A DNA stretch of 64,000 bases from an uncultured Parabacteroides sp. (lineage in GTDB: Bacteria; Bacteroidota; Bacteroidia; Bacteroidales; Tannerellaceae). The stretch is taken from contig CASEMX010000001.1 in NCBI GenBank assembly GCA_949289155.1, forward strand, positions 62,001 to 126,000, read 5' to 3'. Position 1 is the stretch's first letter; the number at the start of each line of letters is the position of its first letter. The notes beneath the pieces were generated by a model. The model saw only the letters and a program-made list of their open reading frames with translations, was not told where the DNA came from and made no database searches. Made by a program: the position numbers and the translations under genes. Below, piece by piece: positions 1 through 8,488 of this stretch.

Positions 1-44
1 AAATATCGTTTTCATCTTTCGTATTTTGTATTTTTTTGTTCTAC

Positions 45-1208
45 TTACTTATTTGCTTCTTTTCCGTTCTTGAACGGGACGATATATGCGTCTTTGAAAT
101 CCTTGATTACCTGTTTACGCAGGCGGCTGATTTCATTGAAACTCGTACTTTCTCCATAATAATAGATATAGAATTGGGTTCCTTTGACGCATTCCACGTT
201 TTTGTATCCTTTCAATAGCCGAGAGTTGGCCGGGAGTTTCCGGTCGGAAGTCATAATCCGCACTTTATAGACCGTCTTATCTTTCCGGTTGTCAGCCTGC
301 TGTTTTGCTTTCGCCTCTTGCCGTTCCCTTTTGCGGCGGAGAATATCCTCTTCGCTTCCGGCAGGCGGGTTATTGGTCGGATGGCTCTGCTGTTCGCCAG
401 TCCGTGCAACCGGTTTGGCGATGGTAACCGATTGACGGCTATCGAATGTTCGTTTATAGTTATCGAATGCATCCGAGATGGATTGTGCCAGCTGACGTTG
501 TCCTCGTTCAGATGCCAGATAGCGTTCTTCTGCCCGGTTCGTAATGAATCCGACTTCAATCAATACGCTGGGCATGCTGGTTTTTCTGAGAACCAAGAAT
601 CCGGCTTGGCGAACTCCGCGGTCATCCCGTTGAGCTGCGGTGAAATGCTTCTGGATTTCGGAAGCGAACCCGATGCTCTGCTCCATATGTTTATTCTGGA
701 TAAACTCAAATATGATATATGATTCCGAAGAGTTAGGGTCGAAGCCTTCATAACGCTGCTGATAGTCCTCCTCCAATAGGATTGCCGAGTTTTCTCGCAT
801 TGCCACAGCCAAGTTTTCATCTGTCCGGGCAAGACCTAAGGTATAGGTTTCCGTGCCATGTACGCTTTTCCCCCGGGCTACGGCGTTGGTATGGATAGAT
901 ATGAATAAATCAGCTTTGCAGCGGTTGGCTATTTCGGCACGTTCGTCTAATTCGATGAATTTATCGGAACTTCGGGTATAAACTACCTTTACATCCTTAT
1001 GTTTTTGGCTGATTAAGTTTCCTAATTTCAATGCGATACCTAAGTTTATCGCTTTTTCGTTAATAATAGTCCCTTTGGCTCCGGGGTCTTTTCCGCCATG
1101 TCCGGCATCGATGACCACCGTGAAACTTTTCTGTTCTGCCTGTAGGTTCCCCGTTTGGGAAAAGAGGCAGAATAGGATGGATATATATATAATATAGGTA
1201 TGTTTCAC
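45..1208 (-). CDS. N-acetylmuramoyl-L-alanine amidase (Amidase_3) with C-terminal SPOR-like domain
   Basis: Periplasmic zinc amidase that cuts the amide bond between N-acetylmuramic acid and the stem peptide. Residues 1-24 are a signal peptide. The Amidase_3 domain spans about 28-250, with zinc ligands visible as His37 (DAGHGGKDPG), Glu51 and His106 (SIHTNA), and the catalytic Glu218 (LIEVGF). A Lys/Arg/Glu-rich linker at about 285-310 leads to a C-terminal domain from about 315 (VYKVRIMTS) that looks like a SPOR module, which in this family targets denuded glycan at the division site. The gene is complete; only 44 bases of the window lie beyond its stop, so its downstream neighbour is unknown. 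A TACCTTTG -7 box lies 27 bp upstream of the start. Confidence 0.93.
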   Translation of the reverse strand: MKHTYIIYISILFCLFSQTGNLQAEQKSFTVVIDAGHGGKDPGAKGTIINEKAINLGIALKLGNLISQKHKDVKVVYTRSSDKFIELDERAEIANRCKADLFISIHTNAVARGKSVHGTETYTLGLARTDENLAVAMRENSAILLEEDYQQRYEGFDPNSSESYIIFEFIQNKHMEQSIGFASEIQKHFTAAQRDDRGVRQAGFLVLRKTSMPSVLIEVGFITNRAEERYLASERGQRQLAQSISDAFDNYKRTFDSRQSVTIAKPVARTGEQQSHPTNNPPAGSEEDILRRKRERQEAKAKQQADNRKDKTVYKVRIMTSDRKLPANSRLLKGYKNVECVKGTQFYIYYYGESTSFNEISRLRKQVIKDFKDAYIVPFKNGKEANK

Positions 1209-1234
1209 TACGTAATTTTTTGGACTAACGGGTA

Positions 1235-1242
1235 CAAAGGTA
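1235..1242 (-). promoter_or_regulatory. Promoter -7 box for the amidase gene
   Basis: TACCTTTG on the minus strand, matching the Bacteroidota -7 consensus TAnnTTTG, 27 bp before the amidase ATG. No clear TTTG -33 element is seen. Confidence 0.6.
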
Positions 1243-1335
1243 GTGTTTTTTTAATTTGGCTCTACTATTCTGTTTCTAAATTTTCGTAAACACCGAAAGG
1301 AGTCACAGGCAGAGAATTAATCTTTCTTGGAAATG

Positions 1336-1371
1336 TTTTGCATTTGCCAGGGGGAATAGTTGGTACTTTTG
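1336..1371 (+). promoter_or_regulatory. Promoter of the MFS exporter gene
   Basis: TACTTTTG at 1364-1371 is a -7 box; TTTTG at 1336-1340 or TTTG at 1343-1346 could be the -33 element (spacers of 23 or 17 bp). It decides the start: an upstream in-frame TTG at 1360 overlaps this box, so translation must begin at the ATG at 1393. Confidence 0.6.
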
Positions 1372-1392
1372 CGGCTAAAAAATCAGAATAAC

Positions 1393-2604
1393 ATGGGAAA
1401 AAGAAATTCATTATTATTTTTATTTGTCCTTTTAGGGGCGCTTACCGCATTCGGGCCATTTGTTACTGATATGTATTTGCCCAGTCTTCCTTCGATGGTG
1501 CATTATTTTCAAACCTCTTCCTCGATGGTTCAATTAGGACTTACTACCAGTATGATAGGTTTGGCTGTCGGACAACTGTTCTTTGGGCCGATTAGTGATA
1601 AATACGGTAGGCGGTTGCCGCTTTTAGGGGCGATTCTTCTCTTTATAGTCTCTACAGTTGGATGTATATTTGCTCCGAGCATCGAAGTTTTCCTTTTCTT
1701 GCGATTAATACAAGGAATAGCCGGAGCTAGTGGGATTGTTATTGCCCGTTCGGTGGCAACGGATAGTTTTTCCAATAAAGATTTAGGCAAAGCGATGGCA
1801 ATCATCGGTGCGATTAATGGTGTAGCTCCGGTTGCAGCTCCAGTAGCTGGTGGATTTTTGACCGATACCGTAGGCTGGCGTGGCATCTTTGTCATTCTTT
1901 TGTTGATAGGTATTTTGTTGCTGTTTGGCATCCTTCGTTTCCATGAATCGTTGCCGGTGAACATGCGCCGGAGTGTCCGTTGGTTAGATTTGATATTTAG
2001 TTTCGGACATGTGTTAAAGAATAGGGCTTATGTCTGTTATGTCTTACAAATGGGCTTTGCAATGGGCGTTTTGTTTGCCAATATCTCCTCTTCTCCCTTT
2101 ATTGTACAAGAGCATTACGGTTTTTCGGCCGTTATGTTCAGTGTCGTGTTCGGATTGAATTCTTTGGCGATAGGAGTAGCGGCAGGTTTGTCGGTTAAGT
2201 TCAAGAGTCCGGAGAATGTGACTTTGGCTGGATGTGCCGGAATGGTCATTTTTGCAGCAATGGAGTGCTTCGCTTTGAATACAAACTGCGATTTTTGGGT
2301 GTATGAAGGATTATTGGTCGGATTATTGTTTATGATGGGCTTGACCTTTACTTCATCTACCACATTAGCTATGGCATTAGAAAGAGAAAACTCCGGTACG
2401 GCTTCGGCATTATTAGGTGCAGCCGGTTTTGCATTCGGCGGACTTGTATCGCCATTGGTCAGTCTCGGAGATATATTGAGCGGTACGGGAGCCATCTTCT
2501 TGATTTGTTCGCTCAGCTCATTGTTGTGTGTACTGTGGGCGCTCCGTCCTTCCGGTATTTATTTGAAGCAGTTGTTATTCCGTTGGATTCCGTTTCGGCA
2601 TTAA
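1393..2604 (+). CDS. Bcr/CflA-type MFS drug exporter
   Basis: A 403-residue major facilitator of the DHA1 (Bcr/CflA) family, an inner-membrane proton-drug antiporter. The sequence shows about 12 hydrophobic segments, the family signature TDMYLPSLP near residue 25, and the MFS loop motif GPISDKYGRR between helices 2 and 3. The second half begins near LKNRAYVCYVLQMG. The start is the ATG at 1393 because the promoter box at 1364-1371 rules out anything further upstream. The gene stands alone and converges on dnaX, with 18 bp between the two stop codons and no evident terminator hairpin. The substrate cannot be told from sequence; family members export bicyclomycin, chloramphenicol or sulphonamides. 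Confidence 0.9.
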   Translation: MGKRNSLLFLFVLLGALTAFGPFVTDMYLPSLPSMVHYFQTSSSMVQLGLTTSMIGLAVGQLFFGPISDKYGRRLPLLGAILLFIVSTVGCIFAPSIEVFLFLRLIQGIAGASGIVIARSVATDSFSNKDLGKAMAIIGAINGVAPVAAPVAGGFLTDTVGWRGIFVILLLIGILLLFGILRFHESLPVNMRRSVRWLDLIFSFGHVLKNRAYVCYVLQMGFAMGVLFANISSSPFIVQEHYGFSAVMFSVVFGLNSLAIGVAAGLSVKFKSPENVTLAGCAGMVIFAAMECFALNTNCDFWVYEGLLVGLLFMMGLTFTSSTTLAMALERENSGTASALLGAAGFAFGGLVSPLVSLGDILSGTGAIFLICSLSSLLCVLWALRPSGIYLKQLLFRWIPFRH

Positions 2605-2622
2605 GCGGCATATGCGCAGATA

Positions 2623-4344
2623 TTAATCCGTTCTTAGGTCAAATTCTTTGGTCAGTTTGGCTAAAACCGGATTAATATTTAGTAAATGCTCATACTTTTC
2701 GCTGCTGGTATAGGCAAGGTGTTTCTCGTTTGTCTCGGAGATTCGAACACGCATTTGGATATGGTTGTTCTTTAACCGTTGTCTGAGGTTTTCCAATATG
2801 GGTATGGCGTTATTAATCAGCTCTTCCTGCATGCCGGGATTGTGGACTGTCACATCAAAATAGAAATTATCCTGCAGCTTGGGCATATTGTTCAACATAA
2901 TGTTCTTCAGATAGACCTTCTTGTCGATAGCGTTGGCATAATTCGTCCAGCTCTCGGTCAGTTCTTGCTCGGAGAAGGGTGTCCGAAGGTCTGTTCGTGT
3001 TATTGCAGGCTGCGCATTTGTCGCTTGATTCTGTGTTTTGGGATTGGCGATGTTTTTTAACGACGTGCCGATGGGCGGACGTGAAGTCCGTTTCTGCGTT
3101 TGCGGTGCAGAAATCTGCGGCGGAGCGATATGTTGTGTCGGTTGTGCCGGAATATGCGTCGTTACGGTAGTAGCCGCCGGAGCAGCGTTAGCCGGTTGTT
3201 GTACCGGATTAATAGTCTCTATCTGGGCTTTTTTTTTAACCTCTTCGGTCGGGTGGGTCAGTTGGCACAGCTGAATCAGGGTCAATTCGACCAGCAAGCG
3301 TTTGTTACGGCTGGCCCGGTAATTCAAATCGCAAGTATTTGCCAACTCAATCGCCTTATAAAGGAACGCATCCGGACAGCGTTTGGCCATATCCCGGTAA
3401 CGCTCCCGAATCGATGCGCCAACCTCAAACAGGACCAAGGTCGCTTCATCTTTGCAAACTAACAGGTCGCGGAAATGGCTGGCCAGTCCGGTGATGACGT
3501 TTTGTCCATCGAATCCTTTGTTCAGTATCTCGTTCAAGAGCAGGAGGGCTGCACGGATATTGCCTGCGAGGATGGTCTCCGTCAGTTGGAAGTAATATTC
3601 ATAATCTAAGATATTCAGATTCTCGATGACGGCCTGATAGGTAATATTTCCGTTCGTATAGCTGGCTACTTGGTCGAAGATAGAGAGGGCATCGCGCATT
3701 CCGCCGTCCGCTTTCTGGGCGATTACATTCAAGGCTTCAGGTTCGGCTTGGATTCCTTCCCGTTGGGCTACATATTCCAGATGCTCTACGGTATCTGCCA
3801 CAGTGATTCGCGCGAAATCGTAGGTCTGGCAGCGTGAAAGTATGGTCGGCAGGACTTTATGCTTCTCGGTTGTCGCCAAAATAAAGATAGCATGGTGCGG
3901 CGGCTCCTCCAATGTCTTCAGGAAAGCATTGAATGCGGCCGAACTCAGCATGTGTACCTCGTCAATGATGAATACTTTGTATTTGCCGATGGCAGGAGGA
4001 ATCCGAACTTGGTCTATCAGTGAGCGGATATCATCGACAGAATTGTTGGATGCAGCATCCAGCTCATGAATGTTCAGTGACCGCTGTTCGTTGAACGCCC
4101 GACAGGATTCGCATTCGTTGCACGCTTCTCCGTCGGCCTTCGGGTTCATGCAATTGATTGTCTTGGCAAAGATGCGGGCGCACGATGTTTTTCCGACGCC
4201 GCGCGGACCGCAAAACAGGTAAGCATGCGCCAGCTTCTGGCTCTGAATCGCGTTTTTCAGCGTAGTGGTCAATGCTTTCTGTCCCACGACGTCCCGAAAA
4301 GTGGAGGGACGGTATTTTCTTGCCGATACAATATAATTGTCCAT
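2623..4344 (-). CDS. dnaX: DNA polymerase III subunit gamma/tau
   Basis: Clamp-loader ATPase subunit that joins the replicative polymerase to the sliding-clamp loader. The 573-residue protein has a Walker A motif GPRGVGKTS at 46-54, a zinc module with Cys65, 75, 78 and 81, Walker B DEVH at 128-131 and the arginine-finger motif SRC near 168. The AAA+ core ends near 360. A Pro/Thr/Gln-rich linker (about 375-460) joins it to a C-terminal domain from about 470, which would correspond to the polymerase-contacting part of tau. No obvious slippery A-run for gamma frameshifting was noticed. Minus strand, alone, with its own TACCTTTG box upstream. Confidence 0.96.
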   Translation of the reverse strand: MDNYIVSARKYRPSTFRDVVGQKALTTTLKNAIQSQKLAHAYLFCGPRGVGKTSCARIFAKTINCMNPKADGEACNECESCRAFNEQRSLNIHELDAASNNSVDDIRSLIDQVRIPPAIGKYKVFIIDEVHMLSSAAFNAFLKTLEEPPHHAIFILATTEKHKVLPTILSRCQTYDFARITVADTVEHLEYVAQREGIQAEPEALNVIAQKADGGMRDALSIFDQVASYTNGNITYQAVIENLNILDYEYYFQLTETILAGNIRAALLLLNEILNKGFDGQNVITGLASHFRDLLVCKDEATLVLFEVGASIRERYRDMAKRCPDAFLYKAIELANTCDLNYRASRNKRLLVELTLIQLCQLTHPTEEVKKKAQIETINPVQQPANAAPAATTVTTHIPAQPTQHIAPPQISAPQTQKRTSRPPIGTSLKNIANPKTQNQATNAQPAITRTDLRTPFSEQELTESWTNYANAIDKKVYLKNIMLNNMPKLQDNFYFDVTVHNPGMQEELINNAIPILENLRQRLKNNHIQMRVRISETNEKHLAYTSSEKYEHLLNINPVLAKLTKEFDLRTD

Positions 4345-4375
4345 GAATTCTTCCTGTCTCTGTGTTTACGGAAAG

Positions 4376-4383
4376 CAAAGGTA
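4376..4383 (-). promoter_or_regulatory. Promoter -7 box for dnaX
   Basis: TACCTTTG on the minus strand, 31 bp upstream of the dnaX ATG. No convincing -33 element. Confidence 0.55.
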
Positions 4384-4439
4384 TATAAAATCTGTGGAAT
4401 ATCGGTCGAATTCCGGCAGATTAATACAGCAGGATTTTG

Positions 4440-4505
4440 CCAACGTCCAGACATGGCGATGCCAACATCCAGACATGGCAATGCCAACGTCCAGACATGG
4501 CAGAT
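4440..4505. repeat. Three tandem 22-bp repeats
   Basis: Three contiguous copies of a 22-bp unit (starts 4440, 4462, 4484), each containing CCAACRTCCAGACATGGC. The copies differ at one or a few positions and have no spacers. They lie in the 335-bp gap between the divergently transcribed dnaX and amylase genes; the rest of that gap holds the two promoters and nothing else I recognise. Confidence 0.9.
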
Positions 4506-4624
4506 ACAAGTTTGTGAGGGGAAAATGGATTCCCGGTGGTCGGGAGGAGTTTTATTTGAGGAAAATATCAAAGAGAATCGTTGTTTTGCCGGATTATTTA
4601 GTCTGTTTTCTCGGAAGATTTTCC

Positions 4625-4632
4625 TATTTTTG
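4625..4632 (+). promoter_or_regulatory. Promoter -7 box for the SusA-like amylase
   Basis: TATTTTTG, 47 bp before the ATG at 4680. It supports the start at 4680 rather than an in-frame TTG at 4656. Confidence 0.5.
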
Positions 4633-4679
4633 CGTATTCTGTTTTTTTAAGTGTTTTGGCTAATTTAAAATCGAATAGT

Positions 4680-6521
4680 ATGAAAAAGTTGGTAGTATGG
4701 CTGTTTTTGGCTATGTGTTTGGTGCAGAATGGTTGGTCGATATCCATTGAAAGAGTGGAACCGTTGTGCTGGTGGACCGGAATGAAGAATCCGGAGTTGC
4801 AAATCATGGTTTGTGGAAAAAATATCGGCGGGGCGCAAGTGGAGTTTGACTATGCGGGTGTTACCTTGAAGGAAACGGTGCGGCTGGAGAATCCGGATTA
4901 TCTGCTTCTCTATTTGAATATTTCTCCGGAGGCAAAGCCGGGGCAGATGAAACTGGTATTCAAACAGGACAATCAGGTATCGGAGCGGAATTTCGAGCTG
5001 AAGGCGCGCAATACGAAGCCGGGCGCGGCTGGTTTCTCGCCTGCGGATGTCATGTATCTGATTACTCCGGACCGTTTTGCCAATGCGGATTCGTCGAATG
5101 ACAATCTGGATGAGGTAAAAGTGGACCGAAGCAATGCGAATGCACGTCACGGTGGCGACTTGCGGGGGATTATTAATCGGTTGGATTATATTCAGGATTT
5201 GGGATTTACGACCATTTGGCTGAATCCGGTGTTGGAAAACCGGATGCCGGGCGGTTCGTATCACGGATATGCCATTACCGATTTCTATCATGTGGACCCG
5301 CGTTTCGGTACGAACGAAGAGTATTGCGAATTGATAGACAAGGCGCATGAAAAAGGGATGAAGATTGTTATGGACATGATATTCAATCATTGCGGGAGCG
5401 CGCATCCGTGGGTAAAAAACATGCCTTCGTCGGATTGGTTGAACAATGGCGGGAAATATACGCAGACTACCCATTATAAATGGACGGTAATGGATATTCA
5501 TGCGCCGGAAACGGAGAAGACGCAATTGGTGGATGGCTGGTTCTCTCCGAGAATGCCGGACTTGAATCAGCGCAACCGGCATTTGGCCCGCTATCTGATA
5601 CAGAATAGTATTTGGTGGATTGAGTATGCGCGTATCGATGGCATCCGGCAAGATACACATCCTTATGCGGATTATGATTTTATGGCCGAATGGTGCAAGG
5701 AGGTATTGGCGGAATATCCGGATTTTAATATTGTCGGCGAGGGCTGGTATCCGCGCGGAACGGCTTCGGCATGGTGGCAACGCAATTCGCTTCTCAATAA
5801 GAACAATAGTAATCTGAAAACCGTGATGGATTTCAATTTGACTTTTGCAGCCCAGCAGGCTTTTTCCGAAGAATGTTCTTCGCAGGAAGGGGGCGAGTCT
5901 GGATTATTTAAGTTGTATGAAGTCATCGCGCAGGACTTTATGTATCCTGACCCGGATAATATCCTGACCTTTTTGGATAACCACGATTTGGGACGGTTCA
6001 TGTTGGAGGGCGAGACGGATTTGCGGAAATACAAACAAGGGCTTGCATTCCTGTTGACCACACGTGGCATCCCGCAAATCTATTATGGCACGGAAATCCT
6101 GATGACTGGTACGAAAGCAGAGGGTGACGGACAAATCCGAAAGGACTTTCCGGGCGGATGGCAAGGCGATAAGACGGATGCCTTTACGGAAGCTGGGCGT
6201 ACGAAGTTACAGAATGAGGCATGGAACTACTTGCATACCTTATTGAATTGGCGCAAAGGGAATGATGCCGTAAAGAAGGGGCAATTAGTCCATTATACTC
6301 CTGACGCATCGGGTTGTTATGTTTATGCTCGTATCCATGGTTCACAAAAGGTCTTGGTTATCTTGAATGGGACAAATAGCGATAAACAATTGGAGACCGC
6401 CCGTTTTCGCGAAGTAATAGGGGATAGCAAGTCCGGAAGGGATATAATCAGCGGAAAAGAAATTCTGATAACCTCTTCGTTGGCTATTCCGGCACGGGGC
6501 GTCTATATTTTGGAATTATAA
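4680..6521 (+). CDS. GH13 neopullulanase/cyclomaltodextrinase, SusA-like
   Basis: Exported glycoside hydrolase family 13 enzyme that cuts alpha-1,4 links in malto-oligosaccharides or pullulan, probably in the periplasm like SusA of Bacteroides. Residues 1-19 are a signal peptide. An N-terminal Ig-like domain (about 20-105) starts with ERVEPLCWWTGM. The (beta/alpha)8 barrel from about 120 carries all four GH13 regions: DMIFNH (about 231-236), GIRQD with the nucleophile near Asp324, GEGW with the acid/base near Glu353, and DNHD near 432-435. An all-beta C-terminal domain follows from about 540. Length (613 residues) fits SusA. Unlike sus loci it has no susCD neighbour; the only SusCD pair lies 5 kb away on the other strand. 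Confidence 0.92.
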   Translation: MKKLVVWLFLAMCLVQNGWSISIERVEPLCWWTGMKNPELQIMVCGKNIGGAQVEFDYAGVTLKETVRLENPDYLLLYLNISPEAKPGQMKLVFKQDNQVSERNFELKARNTKPGAAGFSPADVMYLITPDRFANADSSNDNLDEVKVDRSNANARHGGDLRGIINRLDYIQDLGFTTIWLNPVLENRMPGGSYHGYAITDFYHVDPRFGTNEEYCELIDKAHEKGMKIVMDMIFNHCGSAHPWVKNMPSSDWLNNGGKYTQTTHYKWTVMDIHAPETEKTQLVDGWFSPRMPDLNQRNRHLARYLIQNSIWWIEYARIDGIRQDTHPYADYDFMAEWCKEVLAEYPDFNIVGEGWYPRGTASAWWQRNSLLNKNNSNLKTVMDFNLTFAAQQAFSEECSSQEGGESGLFKLYEVIAQDFMYPDPDNILTFLDNHDLGRFMLEGETDLRKYKQGLAFLLTTRGIPQIYYGTEILMTGTKAEGDGQIRKDFPGGWQGDKTDAFTEAGRTKLQNEAWNYLHTLLNWRKGNDAVKKGQLVHYTPDASGCYVYARIHGSQKVLVILNGTNSDKQLETARFREVIGDSKSGRDIISGKEILITSSLAIPARGVYILEL

Positions 6522-6566
6522 ACCAAATAATTCCGTTTATTGTTTTCATTTCTCGGTCGTATATCG

Positions 6567-6574
6567 TACTTTTG
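6567..6574 (+). promoter_or_regulatory. Promoter -7 box for the DivIC/FtsB-like gene
   Basis: TACTTTTG, 20 bp upstream of the ATG at 6595. Confidence 0.55.
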
Positions 6575-6594
6575 CAGGAAAAGTAAAGGGAAAA

Positions 6595-6900
6595 ATGTTT
6601 CGACTGAAGGAGTTTTATACAAAATACCTTGCGTGGATCAACAAATATGTGTTGGTTACGATAGGAATGTTCATCCTGATGTGTTTGGATAGCGACAGCA
6701 GTTTGTTCAAGCGGTATTCTTATGATGAAAAAATCCGAAGTTTGGAGAAAGAAATCAAGTTTTATCAAAAAGAAATTGAGGAAAATCGACAAAAGCTGAA
6801 GGATTTGCATACAGATAAGGAAGGTCTTGAACGTTTTGCCCGCGAGGAATATTTTATGAAACGGCAAAACGAGGATGTGTATATTATTAAGGATGAGTAA
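6595..6900 (+). CDS. Septum-formation initiator, DivIC/FtsB-like
   Basis: A 101-residue bitopic membrane protein of the DivIC/FtsB family, which joins FtsL and FtsQ/DivIB in the divisome. It has a short cytoplasmic N-terminus, one membrane helix at about 17-33, and a charged coiled coil at about 43-78 (KEIKFYQKEIEENRQKL). The family's C-terminal pattern FAREEYFMKRQNEDVYII follows. It lies 3 bp upstream of a small membrane-protein gene, so the two are probably co-transcribed from the box at 6567. Confidence 0.85.
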   Translation: MFRLKEFYTKYLAWINKYVLVTIGMFILMCLDSDSSLFKRYSYDEKIRSLEKEIKFYQKEIEENRQKLKDLHTDKEGLERFAREEYFMKRQNEDVYIIKDE

Positions 6901-6903
6901 TCG

Positions 6904-7233
6904 ATGAATCAAAAGGTAAGGGGGATAGTTTTTGCATTATCGGGCGTGCTTTTGCTGCTTGGTGCACTGCTTTATGTGGTTCATTTATCGGTTGCACCCT
7001 ATCTGTTTGCGGTAGGAGCTGCCGGAATAACGGTTTGCTATATGTCAGTTCCGGTTGTAGGGCTGGACTTGCGGCATAAGCGGTTGCACCGGTTCAATAT
7101 CATTGCCGGAATCTTGATGGTTTGTGCCTCGGGATTTATGTTTAACCGTCGTTCGGAATGGATATTGTTACTGACCATTGCCGCTATTTTCCAAGTATAT
7201 ACGGCATTTGTGGGCGGAAAGAAAGAAGAATAA
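6904..7233 (+). CDS. Small four-helix membrane protein of unknown function
   Basis: A 109-residue protein with four hydrophobic segments (roughly residues 5-27, 32-48, 62-79, 86-104) separated by short basic loops (RHKRLHR, NRRSE). I do not recognise a family with confidence; similar small proteins sit beside the DivIC-like gene in Bacteroidales. Its position 3 bp after that gene and before a strong terminator makes it the last gene of a two-gene operon. A role at the membrane in cell division is only a guess from position. Confidence 0.75.
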   Translation: MNQKVRGIVFALSGVLLLLGALLYVVHLSVAPYLFAVGAAGITVCYMSVPVVGLDLRHKRLHRFNIIAGILMVCASGFMFNRRSEWILLLTIAAIFQVYTAFVGGKKEE

Positions 7234-7263
7234 GCACCGGCGTGGGGCGCGAATAAATAAATG

Positions 7264-7318
7264 AAACGCAGGAACAACACTGTGGGTTTTATCCAACAAG
7301 TGTGCGTCCTGCGTTTTC
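7264..7318. terminator. Bidirectional rho-independent terminator
   Basis: A perfect 10-bp stem, AAACGCAGGA at 7264-7273 paired with TCCTGCGTTT at 7307-7316, with a partly paired loop. T-rich tracts follow on both strands. It serves the plus-strand division pair and the converging DUF5606 gene. Confidence 0.8.
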
Positions 7319-7355
7319 TGTATAACAATTATGCGCAATTTCTTTAATCGATAGG

Positions 7356-7835
7356 TCAAGCCTCCGTTTCCGTTTTCTCTTCCTCTTTTATTTCAGCTTG
7401 CGCTTCGGCATCGGCATTTTCTTTTGCTTTAGCTGTCAATTCTTCCAGCGGGGTAAAATCTTTAAATCCCGCATCGATGAGGATATTATACCACATAATC
7501 AGCTTCTTGATGTCCGAAGGATAAACCCGTTCCTCGTCATACTCCGGAAGGATTTCGGCCATGTAAGCACGCAGTTCGTTCACCGGCGCATTCGTCTGGA
7601 TAGAAGCTTTAGCACCATTTTCTTTTTTCAGCATATTGTTGAGCACTTGATGCAAAGGTACTTCCGATTCGACGGTATAAATCGCGATATCGCCGAGCGA
7701 AATCACTTTGTCCTTTGCATAAGCGGGAACTTTCTTGTGGTCTGCTAACGATTCTACAATCAGCATGTTCTTTCCGTGAGAAACCAGTCGGAATAGACCG
7801 GGGCGTCCAGATATAGACAAAATCGTCTTCAACAT
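7356..7835 (-). CDS. DUF5606 family protein
   Basis: A 159-residue protein matching the Bacteroidota DUF5606 family from its opening (MLKTILSISGRPGLFRLVSHGKN is the typical start) and the conserved YPSDIKKLIMWYNIL segment near 105-119. The function is unknown. The N-terminal half looks like a small beta-rich domain, and the last 25 residues are a Lys/Glu/Ala-rich tail. It has no signal peptide, so it is likely cytosolic. It lies downstream of coaE but has its own -7 box in the 65-bp gap, and it ends at a bidirectional terminator. Confidence 0.85.
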   Translation of the reverse strand: MLKTILSISGRPGLFRLVSHGKNMLIVESLADHKKVPAYAKDKVISLGDIAIYTVESEVPLHQVLNNMLKKENGAKASIQTNAPVNELRAYMAEILPEYDEERVYPSDIKKLIMWYNILIDAGFKDFTPLEELTAKAKENADAEAQAEIKEEEKTETEA

Positions 7836-7886
7836 AATTCTTTCTTTTTACGTATTTATAGATTTGAATAATGATTAAAAGCGGGA

Positions 7887-7894
7887 CAAAGGTA
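7887..7894 (-). promoter_or_regulatory. Promoter -7 box for the DUF5606 gene
   Basis: TACCTTTG on the minus strand between coaE and the DUF5606 gene, 51 bp before the ATG. Confidence 0.5.
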
Positions 7895-7900
7895 ACATAA

Positions 7901-8488
7901 CTACGGGAGATTCTCAGCATATTGAAGCAAAAACTTTTCAACTTGAGGCAGCAAAGGGCTTTTCCCGTCATTCAGGATGATATAATCCGCCAGCTTGCAT
8001 TTCTCTTCGTCAGGCATCTGGCTTTTGATGCGTTTTAGGATGGCTTCGTGCGAGGCATGGTCGCGCAAAGATGCCCTTTCGATGCGGATATCTAATGGGG
8101 CGTAAACCATCAGGCAGTCATCGACGATTCGGTTGAATCCGGATTCGAAGAGGATGGCCGATTCAATGGCGCACAACGGACGTTGCTGTCGGACACACCA
8201 CGCCTCGAAATCGCGGTTTACCTCCGGATGGATGATTTGGTTGACTTTTTGCCTTATGGTTGGGTCTCCGAAAATGTAGTTTGCCAATAACGGCTTGTTT
8301 AATCCCTGTTCCGTATAGATATCCGGACCAAGCAATGCCGTCAACTGTTCGTGAATAACCGGTGACGAAGCGGTCAGCCGCTTGCTTTCTTCGTCTGCGA
8401 TATATACTGGGACACCATGCAGACGTAGAAGTTCGGCAACGACCGATTTACCGCTGCCTATCCCTCCGGTAATGCCAATCTTTCTCAT
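7901..8488 (-). CDS. coaE: Dephospho-CoA kinase
   Basis: Phosphorylates the 3'-hydroxyl of dephospho-CoA, the last step of coenzyme A synthesis. The 195-residue protein opens with MRKIGITGGIGSGKS, whose P-loop spans about 8-15, and shows the family's HPEV segment and the lid-region pattern RASLRDHAS. I place the start at 8488, not at an in-frame ATG at 8557, because the P-loop must lie near the N-terminus and because ATG at 8488 overlaps the ybbR stop by 4 nt (ATGA), a typical coupled start. It is the third gene of the yajC-ybbR-coaE run. Confidence 0.94.
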   Translation of the reverse strand: MRKIGITGGIGSGKSVVAELLRLHGVPVYIADEESKRLTASSPVIHEQLTALLGPDIYTEQGLNKPLLANYIFGDPTIRQKVNQIIHPEVNRDFEAWCVRQQRPLCAIESAILFESGFNRIVDDCLMVYAPLDIRIERASLRDHASHEAILKRIKSQMPDEEKCKLADYIILNDGKSPLLPQVEKFLLQYAENLP

